Source: an uncultured Psychrobacter sp.
GTDB lineage: Bacteria > Pseudomonadota > Gammaproteobacteria > Pseudomonadales > Moraxellaceae
Length of the DNA: 64,000 nucleotides
Reading direction: 5' to 3'
Assembly: GCF_947495825.1 (NCBI RefSeq)
Contig: NZ_CANMAH010000006.1
Span: forward strand, 62,001 to 126,000
The notes below the pieces were generated by a model that saw nothing but the letters and a program-made list of their open reading frames with translations, had not been told where the DNA came from and searched no databases. Both the position numbers and the translations under genes were made by a program. Numbering within the stretch: position 1 is the stretch's first letter; each line of letters opens with the position of its first letter. Shown here piece after piece: positions 33,447 to 42,165 of this stretch.

Positions 33447-35492
33447 ATGAGTAAATTACCTCGCTCCACTATTTTGTTGCCAGTATTTGTACCAGCTGCT
33501 GCCATTATGCTGTTATTGGTAATTGGTACCGCAATTAATCCAGAGGCTGCTGGCGAGCTATTTAGTTCAGTACTGGCATTTACCACCGATACTTTCGGTT
33601 GGTTTTATATGTTGGCAGTTGCTATATTTTTGATGTTTATTATTGCTTTGGCTTTTTCGCCTTATGGCGGTATTAAGCTGGGTCCTGACCATGCGGAGGC
33701 TGAATACAATTTTCTTGAATGGTTTGCCATGCTATTTTCAGCAGGTTACGGCATTGCGTTGCTATTTTATGGCGTCGCTGAACCTGTGCTACATTTTGCC
33801 AGTCCACCACTCTCAGAGCCTCAAACGATTGCTGCTGCTAAAGAGGCGATGCAGATTGCCTATTTTCATTGGGGATTCCATATTTGGGCGATATATGGCG
33901 TGGTAGGTTTGTCATTGGCATATTTCTCTTTTCGTCATGGGTTGCCATTGTCAGTGCGCTCAACGTTATATCCATTAATTGGTGACAAAATCCATGGACC
34001 TATTGGGCATACGGTCGATGTGTTTGCGATTGTGGGTACTATGTTTGGTATCGCCACCAGTTTGGGTTTATCGGTAGCGCAAATCAATGCAGGTTTGAAC
34101 TACTTATTGCCTAATATGGTACCAGTAAGCACGACAGTGCAAGTCATTATTATCGCTTTGGTTACTGCAGCAGCGCTCGTCTCTGTACTGGCTGGAATGG
34201 ACAAGGGTGTTAAACGGCTGTCTATTCTAAACATGGTCTTGGCAACAGCACTGATGATATTTGTATTTGTCGTCGGTCCATCAGTATTTATCTTAAATGC
34301 CTTTATGGAAAATACGGGTAGTTATTTGGGCAATATCGTTGAGCGTACTTTTAGTTTGCAAGCCTATCAATCTAGTGATTGGATCGGTAGTTGGACGTTA
34401 TTTATCTTTGCCTGGACGATTGCGTGGGCGCCGTTTGTCGGTTTGTTTATTGCTAAGATTAGTCGTGGGCGTACCATTCGTGAGTTTGTACTGGGTGTCA
34501 TGTTAGTACCAACGCTGTTTACATTCTTTTGGTTTTCAGTATTTGGTGATACGGCGCTACATATGATTATGGTTGATGGTTACAATGCTTTGATTGGGGA
34601 GGTGCAGAATAACCAAGCGATAGCGTTATTTAAATTGTTAGAGAATTTGCCGTTTACACAGATAGTTTCATCATTGACCGTACTATTAATTATCACCTTT
34701 TTTGTGACGTCATCAGATTCAGGGTCGCTGGTCATTGACTCACTTGCCGCAGGCGGACGCAGTGACACGCCGTGGTGGCAGCGTTCGTTTTGGGTGGTAA
34801 CCGAAGGTGCAGTCGCGGCAGCGTTACTTATTGCTGGAGGTCTGAGCGCTCTACAAACTGCTGCTATCGTCAGCGCGCTACCTTTTGCAGTCATCATATT
34901 GATCTCTACATTTGGCATGTGGCGTGCGCTACGTATCGAGGGGCATCGCAACGAGAGCTTAGCCAATGACAATCATCTGCCACCGCATTTACTCAAACTA
35001 GATGCATGGCGTGACCGTATTGATTATATAACTCATCAACCAACGCGTGACAAGGTACTGGACTATATTAAAGGCACGGTTTTATCTTCAATGCATGAAG
35101 TTGCAGAGAAGTTTGAAGAGACAGGTTGGTTGCCTGAGGTGAATTATGATGAGGTTAATGATCGTGCAGTGCTTGAATTAAGACGCGGCGAAAACGTTGA
35201 GTTTTGGTACGAGGTTCGTTTGTCCGAGCATGAGATTCCTGATTATTATACTGAAGATATGGCCAATACATTACCGCAAGAGCATCACCATCGTGCTGAG
35301 GTATATCTGCGCCGTGGTGGTCAAACCTATGATTTGTATGGTTATCAATCAGAATCGGTGATTAACGATATCATCGATCAGTTTGAGAAATATCTACACT
35401 TTGTTAATGTGTCGCCAGACATTCTGCCTTGGCGTATGCAAGAGCATGATGATGATATTACGCTTGAGCAAGGTAGTGTGTTTGATAAGTAA
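33447..35492 (+). CDS. BCCT transporter (BetT-like choline/glycine betaine carrier), first copy
   Basis: A 681-residue sodium- or proton-coupled carrier of choline, betaine or related compounds. It has about 12 membrane helices and the BCCT features FFTDTFGWFYMLA-like TFGWFYMLAVAIFL, SPYGGIKLGPD, the aromatic box region HWGFHIWAIYG, and WTIAWAPFVGLFIAKISRGRTIREF. The C-terminal 150 residues are a soluble domain found in BetT-type carriers, thought to sense osmotic stress. The start at ATG 33447 is preferred: AGGA is upstream and it aligns with the start of the second copy. A terminator follows. Confidence 0.92.
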   Translation: MSKLPRSTILLPVFVPAAAIMLLLVIGTAINPEAAGELFSSVLAFTTDTFGWFYMLAVAIFLMFIIALAFSPYGGIKLGPDHAEAEYNFLEWFAMLFSAGYGIALLFYGVAEPVLHFASPPLSEPQTIAAAKEAMQIAYFHWGFHIWAIYGVVGLSLAYFSFRHGLPLSVRSTLYPLIGDKIHGPIGHTVDVFAIVGTMFGIATSLGLSVAQINAGLNYLLPNMVPVSTTVQVIIIALVTAAALVSVLAGMDKGVKRLSILNMVLATALMIFVFVVGPSVFILNAFMENTGSYLGNIVERTFSLQAYQSSDWIGSWTLFIFAWTIAWAPFVGLFIAKISRGRTIREFVLGVMLVPTLFTFFWFSVFGDTALHMIMVDGYNALIGEVQNNQAIALFKLLENLPFTQIVSSLTVLLIITFFVTSSDSGSLVIDSLAAGGRSDTPWWQRSFWVVTEGAVAAALLIAGGLSALQTAAIVSALPFAVIILISTFGMWRALRIEGHRNESLANDNHLPPHLLKLDAWRDRIDYITHQPTRDKVLDYIKGTVLSSMHEVAEKFEETGWLPEVNYDEVNDRAVLELRRGENVEFWYEVRLSEHEIPDYYTEDMANTLPQEHHHRAEVYLRRGGQTYDLYGYQSESVINDIIDQFEKYLHFVNVSPDILPWRMQEHDDDITLEQGSVFDK

Positions 35493-35516
35493 GTATCGAA
35501 TCATTTGATTGTCACT

Positions 35517-35544
35517 AAAGGCAGCTAGATGGCTGCCTTTTTTG
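35517..35544 (+). terminator. Terminator after the first BCCT gene
   Basis: AAAGGCAGC (35517-35525) and GCTGCCTTT (35532-35540) form a 9 bp stem with a 6-base loop and T-run. It lies 25 bases after the stop. Confidence 0.88.
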
Positions 35545-35567
35545 CTATAGAAAACGCCCTTTTCATT

Positions 35568-35607
35568 ATAGTTTAAAAGCGCTATGGTTAACGCTATTTT
35601 AAACTAT
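35568..35607. repeat. Long inverted repeat between the two BCCT genes
   Basis: Perfect 11-base arms ATAGTTTAAAA (35568-35578) and TTTTAAACTAT (35597-35607). Inside them GCG (35579-35581) can pair with CGC (35592-35594), leaving two bases unpaired. There is no T-run after it. It could be an operator or an RNA hairpin in the leader of the second BCCT gene. Confidence 0.65.
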
Positions 35608-35747
35608 CGCTTACTGGGCTTATAGATGAATGAATTGTCGACAAGCGTTATTTGTGCATACTAAAGACATATAAATACTTTAAAAAAACAGATGTTATAT
35701 AAGCGTATCATACACCTATTCAAATTTATGATTTTTGAGAACCTTTT

Positions 35748-37790
35748 ATGAGTAAGCTATCTCGTTCGACTATTTTGATGCCGGTATTTATACCGACTGC
35801 TGTGGTCATGGTATTGTTGGTGATCGGTGCTTCGGTCAATCCACAACTGGCAAGTGGTTTGTTTGCACAAGTGCTGGGCTTTACCACCGAGACTTTTGGT
35901 TGGTTTTATATGCTGGCCACAGCGCTGTTTTTGATGTTTATCGTGATTTTGGCGTTTTCGCCTTATGGTGGCATCAAGCTAGGACCTGACCATGGCACGG
36001 CGCAATATAATTTTATTGAATGGATCTCTATGCTGTTTTCGGCAGGCTACGGTATCGCTTTATTGTTCTATGGCGTTGCTGAGCCTGTAATTCATTTTGC
36101 CACACCGCCGCTGTCAGAGCCGCAAACCATTGCTGCAGCCAAAGAGGCGATGCAAATTGCTTATTTTCATTGGGGTTTTCATATTTGGGCCATTAACGGT
36201 GTGGTGGCACTCACCTTAGCTTATTTTGCTTTTCGACATGGTTTGCCTTTGTCGATGCGCTCGACGCTGTATCCGATAATCGGTGAAAAAATCCATGGCC
36301 CCATCGGTCATGCGGTTGATGTATTTGCTATTTTAGGCACTTTGTTTGGTCTGGCAACCAGTTTGGGTATCTCTGTCTCGCAAATTAACACCGGCTTGAA
36401 CTACTTGATGCCGAGTATTCCAGTTAATACCACCGTACAGGTTATTGCAATCACCGTAATAACAGGCTTGGCACTGATATCAGTATTGGCGGGTATGGAT
36501 AAGGGCGTCAAACGCCTGTCTATTTTAAATATGACACTCGCGACCTCCCTCATGCTGTTTGTATTTATCGTCGGTCCTTCAGTGTTTATTCTAAATGCTT
36601 TTATGGAAAACACAGGCAGCTATCTGGGCAATATCGTTGAACGTACCTTTAGTTTGCAAGCCTATCAGCAGGGTGACTGGATCACCAGTTGGACGTTGTT
36701 TATCTTTGCATGGACGATTTCATGGTCACCGTTTGTTGGTATCTTTATTGCCAAAATTAGCCGCGGGCGTACCATTCGTGAGTTTATCGCCGGTATAATG
36801 CTAGTACCGACTATCTTTACTTTCTTTTGGTTTGCCGTGTTTGGTGATACGGCGCTAAACATGATTATGGTACAAGGCTATGAGTCACTCATTAGTGAAG
36901 TACAGAACAACCAAGCTATCGCTCTATTTAAGCTGCTTGAAAACCTACCATTTACTCAAGTGGTATCTGGTCTAGCGGTCGTACTTATTATTACCTTTTT
37001 TATCACTTCTTCTGACTCTGGATCGTTAGTGATTGACTCGCTAGCTGCAGGGGGACGTAGTGACACGCCTGCATGGCAGCGTACGTTTTGGGTGGTGATA
37101 TTGGGTGTTGTCGCCTCGGTGCTGCTGCTGGCAGGTGGGCTACAAGCACTGCAAACGGCAGCCATCGTTAGTGCCTTACCGTTTACGATGATTATCTTGA
37201 TTGCAATGTTTGGTATGTGGCGGGCGCTGCGTATTGAAGGTCACCGTGATGAAAGCTTGGCAAATGAAAACCGTTTGCCACCGCATCTGCTTAAGCTTGA
37301 GTCATGGCGCAATCGGATTGATTACATCACTGAACAACCCAGCCGTGAAGATGTTTTGGGTTATATTAAAGGGACGGTCATGTCATCGATGAAGGAGGTG
37401 GCAGAGAAGTTTAAGGAAACGGGATGGCATCCTGAAGTCAATTATGATGACACCAATAACCGGGCGGTATTAGAACTACAGTATGGCGATGATGTAGAGT
37501 TTTGGTATGAAGTGCGGTTGACGCACCAAGACATACCTGTTTATTATAAGGACAGGGTCAGCAGTGAGATATCGCAAGATCACTATTACCGTGCCAAGGT
37601 CCACTTGCGCCGCGGTGGTCAGGTTTATGACTTGTACGGTTATCAATCAGAGTCGGTGATTAACGATATCATCGATCAGTTTGAAAAATATTTGTACTTC
37701 TTAGAAGAGTCGCCGAACAGCCTGCCATGGCGTATGCAAGAGCATGACGACGATATTACACTTGAGCAGGGTAGTGTGTTTGATAAATAG
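35748..37790 (+). CDS. BCCT transporter (BetT-like), second copy
   Basis: A 680-residue paralogue of the preceding gene, with the same helix pattern, motifs SPYGGIKLGPD and HWGFHIWAING, and the same long soluble C-terminus. The two proteins are highly similar over their whole length, and the final portion including YGYQSESVINDIIDQFEKYL is identical. At DNA level the 3' regions are also close. A tandem duplication with later divergence or gene conversion is the likely origin. Own terminator at 37875-37910. Substrates could be choline, betaine or ectoine; the sequence does not decide. Confidence 0.92.
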   Translation: MSKLSRSTILMPVFIPTAVVMVLLVIGASVNPQLASGLFAQVLGFTTETFGWFYMLATALFLMFIVILAFSPYGGIKLGPDHGTAQYNFIEWISMLFSAGYGIALLFYGVAEPVIHFATPPLSEPQTIAAAKEAMQIAYFHWGFHIWAINGVVALTLAYFAFRHGLPLSMRSTLYPIIGEKIHGPIGHAVDVFAILGTLFGLATSLGISVSQINTGLNYLMPSIPVNTTVQVIAITVITGLALISVLAGMDKGVKRLSILNMTLATSLMLFVFIVGPSVFILNAFMENTGSYLGNIVERTFSLQAYQQGDWITSWTLFIFAWTISWSPFVGIFIAKISRGRTIREFIAGIMLVPTIFTFFWFAVFGDTALNMIMVQGYESLISEVQNNQAIALFKLLENLPFTQVVSGLAVVLIITFFITSSDSGSLVIDSLAAGGRSDTPAWQRTFWVVILGVVASVLLLAGGLQALQTAAIVSALPFTMIILIAMFGMWRALRIEGHRDESLANENRLPPHLLKLESWRNRIDYITEQPSREDVLGYIKGTVMSSMKEVAEKFKETGWHPEVNYDDTNNRAVLELQYGDDVEFWYEVRLTHQDIPVYYKDRVSSEISQDHYYRAKVHLRRGGQVYDLYGYQSESVINDIIDQFEKYLYFLEESPNSLPWRMQEHDDDITLEQGSVFDK

Positions 37791-37874
37791 TTGGTTTCAT
37801 TGTTAAAACTGAGTATTAGTTGTTGCAAGTTATTCGCTTGAATGGCTTGCAATAAAATCAAGAACCCTTAGAAT

Positions 37875-37910
37875 AACGGCTTGTTTTCTATGCAAATCAA
37901 GCCGTTTTTT
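37875..37910 (+). terminator. Terminator of the second BCCT gene, overlapping the dusB start region
   Basis: AACGGCTTG (37875-37883) pairs with CAAGCCGTT (37898-37906), followed by T residues to 37910. The stem is a perfect 9 bp. Its T-run directly abuts the ATG at 37911 taken for dusB, and a TTG in the stem (37881) is an in-frame alternative start. Confidence 0.8.
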
Positions 37911-38948
37911 ATGCTTATAAATAATCCAGCTCATGCTGAATCGGTCGTACAACCTATCAGCGCTCATCCATTATTGCAGCCTCTTAATATTGGCGGTCTG
38001 ACGATTGAAAACCGCCTTATGGTGGCACCAATGGCAGGCGTGACAGACAATCCTTTTCGTAGGCTGTGTAAGTCATTTGGCGCAGGTCATGCAGTTAGCG
38101 AGATGATAATCGCTGATACGGCGCTTTATGCGCGCAAAAAATCTCTTTATCGGGCCAATTTTGACAATGAAATCGCGCCAATTTCTGCCCAGATAGCAGG
38201 AGCTGAGCCGGATAAGCTCGCTGAGGCAGCGCGTTATCAGATTGATAATGGTGCGCAGATTATCGATATCAATATGGGTTGTCCTGCCAAAAAAGTCTGT
38301 CGCAAGCTGGCGGGTTCTGCACTATTACAAGACGAAGATTTGGTTGCGCGTTTGCTTGATGCTGCGGTAGGCGCAGTCGATGCCCCTGTCACCTTAAAGA
38401 CGCGTTTGGGGTTTGAGAATGGACGAGAAAATATTTTGCGGGTGGCAAAGCGAGCAGAGCAAGCGGGGATCGCAGCGATTGCCATTCATGGGCGCACGCG
38501 TGAGGACATGTATACTGGCGTAGCACGTTATGAGCTGATACGAGAAGTCAAAGAGAGTATCAGTATTCCTGTCATAGCCAATGGCGATATTGATAGCGCG
38601 CAAAAAGCGCAGCATGTCTATGAGATGACAGGATGTGATGCGGTGATGATAGGACGCGCCGCCCAAGGGCAGCCGTGGTTATTTCGTGATATTGAGCATT
38701 TTTTACGTACTGGTGAGCGTCTTGACGCGCCAAGTATCGGCGAGATAAAAGACATCGTACTGGCGCATCTACAAGAGCTATATGATTTTTATGGTGAATA
38801 CTCAGGTTGCCGTATTGCCCGTAAGCATATTGCTTGGTACACCACAGGTATTCCTAACTCTAATGCCTTTCGTCAAGCAATGTATGGCGAGGAAAGCACC
38901 GCTGGGCAGTTTCGCGTGGTCGAAGATTTTTTGCAAACGCACGAATGA
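37911..38948 (+). CDS. dusB: tRNA-dihydrouridine synthase B
   Basis: DusB reduces uridine to dihydrouridine in tRNA with FMN. The 345 residues (from ATG 37911) contain NRLMVAPMAGVTDNPFRRLC, the catalytic Cys in NMGCPAKKVCRKLAGSALL, LKTRLGF, IHGRTREDMYTG, VIANGDI and MIGRAAQGQPWLF. These are the family hallmarks. The first 30 or so residues before IGGLTIENRL are extra compared with E. coli DusB. The start is uncertain because a terminator hairpin covers the region before 37911 and no ribosome site is visible. No fis gene follows. Confidence 0.9.
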   Translation: MLINNPAHAESVVQPISAHPLLQPLNIGGLTIENRLMVAPMAGVTDNPFRRLCKSFGAGHAVSEMIIADTALYARKKSLYRANFDNEIAPISAQIAGAEPDKLAEAARYQIDNGAQIIDINMGCPAKKVCRKLAGSALLQDEDLVARLLDAAVGAVDAPVTLKTRLGFENGRENILRVAKRAEQAGIAAIAIHGRTREDMYTGVARYELIREVKESISIPVIANGDIDSAQKAQHVYEMTGCDAVMIGRAAQGQPWLFRDIEHFLRTGERLDAPSIGEIKDIVLAHLQELYDFYGEYSGCRIARKHIAWYTTGIPNSNAFRQAMYGEESTAGQFRVVEDFLQTHE

Positions 38949-39004
38949 CTTAAATAAATGTCATACCAAGAGCATTATTTATAATGCGCACTTCGAGTCT
39001 GAGC

Positions 39005-39427
39005 TTAAGGGTCTAACTCTGAGTTTGATTTATCAAAATTGTCATTATAAAGTTTTTGATTTACACGCTGTGCCCCCTGCGGTGATTTTTCTTTTTGCCA
39101 CGGGAAGCGTCCTTCTAGCTCGACTTGTAGTGATAAGCTCAAAAAAGTTCGAATGAGTACGATAAAACCCAATACCAAAACGCCGCGTAACGTCGGCTCT
39201 GTGACCACGGTTGCCATAATGTCGGCAGCGATAAGTACCTCTAAGCCTAGTAAAATAGACTTACCAACGGTCTGTCTAATCTCGACATAGGTATCATGAT
39301 TGAAGCCATTAGATAATCGAATGCCGCGATAAAACGCAAAGAACAAACCGAAAAACATAATAAGTACACCAATGATCTCAACTACCTTGGCAACCAAATC
39401 GATATAATGAGCTAGCATTTCTATCAA
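39005..39427 (-). CDS. DUF1622 family membrane protein
   Basis: A 140-residue inner-membrane protein with three hydrophobic helices (about 15-35, 58-75, 82-100). It has LEVLIAADIMATVV and LIRTFLSLSLQVELEGRFPW, the family pattern of DUF1622. Function is unknown. The start is TTG at 39427, with AAGGA 6 bases before it; ATG 39418 is an alternative. It follows the unknown gene at 39939 by 44 bases on the same strand, so they are probably an operon. The tail (KEKSPQGAQR onward) is charged. Confidence 0.8.
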   Translation of the reverse strand: MIEMLAHYIDLVAKVVEIIGVLIMFFGLFFAFYRGIRLSNGFNHDTYVEIRQTVGKSILLGLEVLIAADIMATVVTEPTLRGVLVLGFIVLIRTFLSLSLQVELEGRFPWQKEKSPQGAQRVNQKLYNDNFDKSNSELDP

Positions 39428-39471
39428 AATATATCCTTATTATCAAAAAACTTAGTTAAGTAAAAAACTAA

Positions 39472-39939
39472 TTAACCAAAGACCCGCCATAATATCCAAA
39501 ACAATCCTGCCATAATGGCTGCAATCACTAAAAGCCTCTTAGCCCAGTAGGGGACAAGTGATTTTTTGTAGCCTATATCATCCAATTTGCTATCGACGCC
39601 TCTTTGTAAGCTTTTAAAACCTTGTTCAGATTGCGTTGTTTTGACGCGGTGCTTGACAAGCGTTTCAGGCGTGGTCTCTACTTCTGGTTCTCTATCAAAG
39701 CTGAGAGCTTCATTTGGGATGCCTTGTTTATTGGCAATTGTAGTTAGGTTTTGATGTTGTTTATTCTTAATCTCGGTCTCATAGGCGTCAATACGTAATT
39801 TTGCTGCGTCCATGCTGATGTTTTCGTCTTGAGCCAACGTCTTGATGGCCATCACTAGATTGCCTTTTTCGACCATCATACCAATAGACTTGGGTAGCTT
39901 TGCACTGGCAGGTTTTGAGTTTGAGTCGGAGTTAAACAT
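39472..39939 (-). CDS. Hypothetical protein with C-terminal membrane anchor
   Basis: A 155-residue protein I do not recognise. The N-terminal 60 residues are helical and amphipathic (GNLVMAIKTLAQDENISMDAAKLRIDAYE), the middle is polar and charged, and the last 23 residues form one hydrophobic helix (KRLLVIAAIMAGLFWILWRVFG). It is therefore a tail-anchored type protein with its bulk in the cytoplasm. AAGGA lies 7 bases before the ATG. The downstream neighbour is DUF1622. The two may work together, but nothing shows how. Confidence 0.7.
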   Translation of the reverse strand: MFNSDSNSKPASAKLPKSIGMMVEKGNLVMAIKTLAQDENISMDAAKLRIDAYETEIKNKQHQNLTTIANKQGIPNEALSFDREPEVETTPETLVKHRVKTTQSEQGFKSLQRGVDSKLDDIGYKKSLVPYWAKRLLVIAAIMAGLFWILWRVFG

Positions 39940-40252
39940 GATAGTCCTTGCTATTTAATGACGTTAGAGCGCTTGTTAAGAATGTCAACCATTATAGCAA
40001 TGTTATCTCTATAAAATTATTGTTCGATGGTATCGTTAATACTAAATCAATTGAATACACCAGATTATGACGCGAGACTGGGAAAATTTTTCTTGCGTGC
40101 TATGTCTCTTTTATATTAGCCTGACTATGAGGCAAGACCTTTATAACTTGATAGTTTTTCAATATGACCTAAATTTACACAAAAAAATACCGCCGTCATA
40201 GAGATGATGGCGGTATTTTAAATGGTGCTTGTTGACTATCTAAAGCGACAAT
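39940..40252. other. 313-base region between the tail-anchored protein gene and ppa
   Basis: It contains the ppa terminator (40184-40219) and, closer to 39940, AT-rich sequence that may hold the promoter for the 39939 gene. No other gene is visible. Confidence 0.5.
40184..40219 (-). terminator. Terminator of ppa
   Basis: AAAATACCGCC (40184-40194) and GGCGGTATTTT (40209-40219) form an 11 bp perfect stem with a 14-base loop. On the minus strand it is followed by a T-run. It lies about 35 bases after the ppa stop. Confidence 0.88.
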
Positions 40253-40783
40253 TTACATATCTTTCCAGCGCTGGATAGATTCTTTGATGACTTCTTTCGC
40301 TTCGCTAACGTCACCCCATGATTCGACCACGGTAGTACCTGCTTTTTTTAGATCTTTATAGTGGCTAAAGTGGAAGTGTAATTGCTTGATGAGCTGTTCT
40401 GGTAGATCTTCTAGGCTGTTATAAGCGTTACCATTATTACGATCATCAGCTGGTACGACGACGATTTTGTCATCCACTTCGCCATCATCAACGAACTTCA
40501 TCACACCAATGACTTTGGCTTTTAAAAAGACCCCGGTCGTTAATGGCTGCTCTGTAATAATCAATGCGTCAAGCTCATCGCCATCTTCATCAAGGGTTTG
40601 CGGGATAAAACCATAGTTGCAAGGTTTGGCAAAAATCTGTGGATCAATACGATCAAGCTCGAACACGGCCAGCTCGCGATTCCATTCAATTTTGTGACTG
40701 CTGCCGGTTGGGATTTCGACTACGACATTGATAATGCCGCCATCAACATCGCCTGCGTCTAAGATTTTATTGAAATCTGCCAT
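40253..40783 (-). CDS. ppa: Inorganic pyrophosphatase
   Basis: The soluble family I pyrophosphatase hydrolyses PPi to drive biosynthesis. The 176 residues match the family: EIPTGSSHKIEWNRE, YGFIPQTLDEDGDELDALII (metal-binding Asp cluster), AKVIGVMKFVDDGEVDDKIVVVPADD and HYKDLKK. AGGAG lies 7 bases before the ATG. Single-gene unit. A possible extended -10 is at 40893-40902. Confidence 0.97.
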   Translation of the reverse strand: MADFNKILDAGDVDGGIINVVVEIPTGSSHKIEWNRELAVFELDRIDPQIFAKPCNYGFIPQTLDEDGDELDALIITEQPLTTGVFLKAKVIGVMKFVDDGEVDDKIVVVPADDRNNGNAYNSLEDLPEQLIKQLHFHFSHYKDLKKAGTTVVESWGDVSEAKEVIKESIQRWKDM

Positions 40784-40892
40784 AAAATACTCCTATTTGC
40801 TTTTGTTATAAATGCTTGATTGGCTAAAAATGTTTACAGGATGATATGCGGCGTAGGATGTGTATCACTACGCCTAATTTGTGCCGCCTGCG

Positions 40893-40902
40893 AGTATAGC
40901 AA
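40893..40902 (-). promoter_or_regulatory. Possible extended -10 element for ppa
   Basis: On the minus strand the sequence reads TTGCTATACT, a TGn extended -10 with TATACT, about 110 bases upstream of the ppa start. No good -35 is visible, which is normal for extended -10 promoters. Based on motif reading only. Confidence 0.3.
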
Positions 40903-41018
40903 GTTTGACTTAAATTTTCTTGTTAAGCTTAAGTCTAAGAAGGCACGATATTATGCAAAATAAGACTCAATACTTTAGATTGGCATAAAATAATTAATAT
41001 AAAGTAGTAAGACAGCTG

Positions 41019-41897
41019 CTACTTATAAGAAGTAATCGGGCGCAATTCGATCAAACCAGCATGACGTTTGGCGACGTTATCAATAAGCTTTTGGGTAATT
41101 TGCTCATAACTCAATGCTGCGCCTATTTGCTGATCTTGCTTTGCATCATTATTCATTGCTACAAAATCCGCCAATCGCAGCATTTGCATGCCAGCATAAC
41201 CGCAAGGGTTGATGGCATTAAACGCCGACAAGTCACAATCCAAATTAAGCGCAATGCCGTGATAACTAAAACCGTGTTTAATCTTAAAACCTAGTGAAGC
41301 GACTTTTCCTAGCATAATGGCATCTCCTGCTGAAGAGACGGGTTGATGGTTTTTGTCATCGTCAGTATCTCTATTATGAGCATGAGACATATCAGCATAT
41401 AGATAAACCCCTGGTGCATCACGGCGCGAATGAGCACTAATAACATCGTTACTATTCGATGGCGGCAGGCTTTTTAGACAGTCGTTAACGACATCTTCTA
41501 TCGCTTGTTCAGCATGTGATACCAGATTTCGAACACTCCAGCCAAGACTGTGTAAGTCAAATAGCCAATATACTACCAGTTGTCCATGGCCATGCCACGT
41601 CACTTGTCCACCGCGATCAGTCTTGATAATGGGTGTGTCCGTATGCTGTAAGATATGCTCTTCTTTACCTGCCTGACCTAGAGTATAGACATCATTATGA
41701 TCGACTATCCATAACTCATCAGGCGTACGTAAGCTTTGCTCTTTTTTCAAATTGATGCGCTCAAGTGTGCGCTCAAGCATGGCATCGTGAGTGGCATTAT
41801 AGTCTGCAGAAGATAACGACTTACTAATGAGCATATCGCTTATTTGCGACGTTTCTTGTGAGGTTGTTTGCATGGTTTCTATAGTGGGATTTTTCAT
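41019..41897 (-). CDS. lipB: Octanoyltransferase
   Basis: LipB moves an octanoyl group from acyl carrier protein to lipoyl domains, the first step of lipoate synthesis. The 292 residues contain RGGQVTWHGHGQLVVYWLFDL (catalytic region), APGVYL, LGKVASLGFKIKHGFSYHGIALN (catalytic Lys) and INPCGYAGMQM (catalytic Cys). A 30-residue polar segment (Ser/His/Asp/Asn-rich) lies between GVYLYADM and IMLGK, where E. coli has a short loop. The start lacks a good ribosome site. Its target AceF is encoded at 89-1852. Confidence 0.95.
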   Translation of the reverse strand: MKNPTIETMQTTSQETSQISDMLISKSLSSADYNATHDAMLERTLERINLKKEQSLRTPDELWIVDHNDVYTLGQAGKEEHILQHTDTPIIKTDRGGQVTWHGHGQLVVYWLFDLHSLGWSVRNLVSHAEQAIEDVVNDCLKSLPPSNSNDVISAHSRRDAPGVYLYADMSHAHNRDTDDDKNHQPVSSAGDAIMLGKVASLGFKIKHGFSYHGIALNLDCDLSAFNAINPCGYAGMQMLRLADFVAMNNDAKQDQQIGAALSYEQITQKLIDNVAKRHAGLIELRPITSYK

Positions 41898-42165
41898 GAG
41901 AGTCAGCTTCTTATTGTCATATAAGCAATTTGCTTAGGATAAATAATGTTACTAGCGAGTTTAGCAGTTTTTGCTATTATCACCCAACCTATAGGCGAAT
42001 GCTTCTTTCCTAAATAGGTAAATAGGGACAAATGCTACTTTAATAGACCGTTTATGCAAACCTGCCAGTATGTGAATCGACCTTTTCATTCCCTACTCGA
42101 TACGCTACATTAAATAGCAACTGGCTAGGGTGCGTTCACTTTAGCGTGTATGACAAGGAAGAAAC

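Noticed and set aside
38394..38666. Minus-strand ORFs inside dusB
   Set aside because: Shadows of a gene with clear motifs in the plus frame.
38972..38987. Hairpin GCATTAT/ATAATGC between dusB and the DUF1622 gene as a terminator
   Set aside because: The stem is AT-rich and short, and no T-run follows on either strand.
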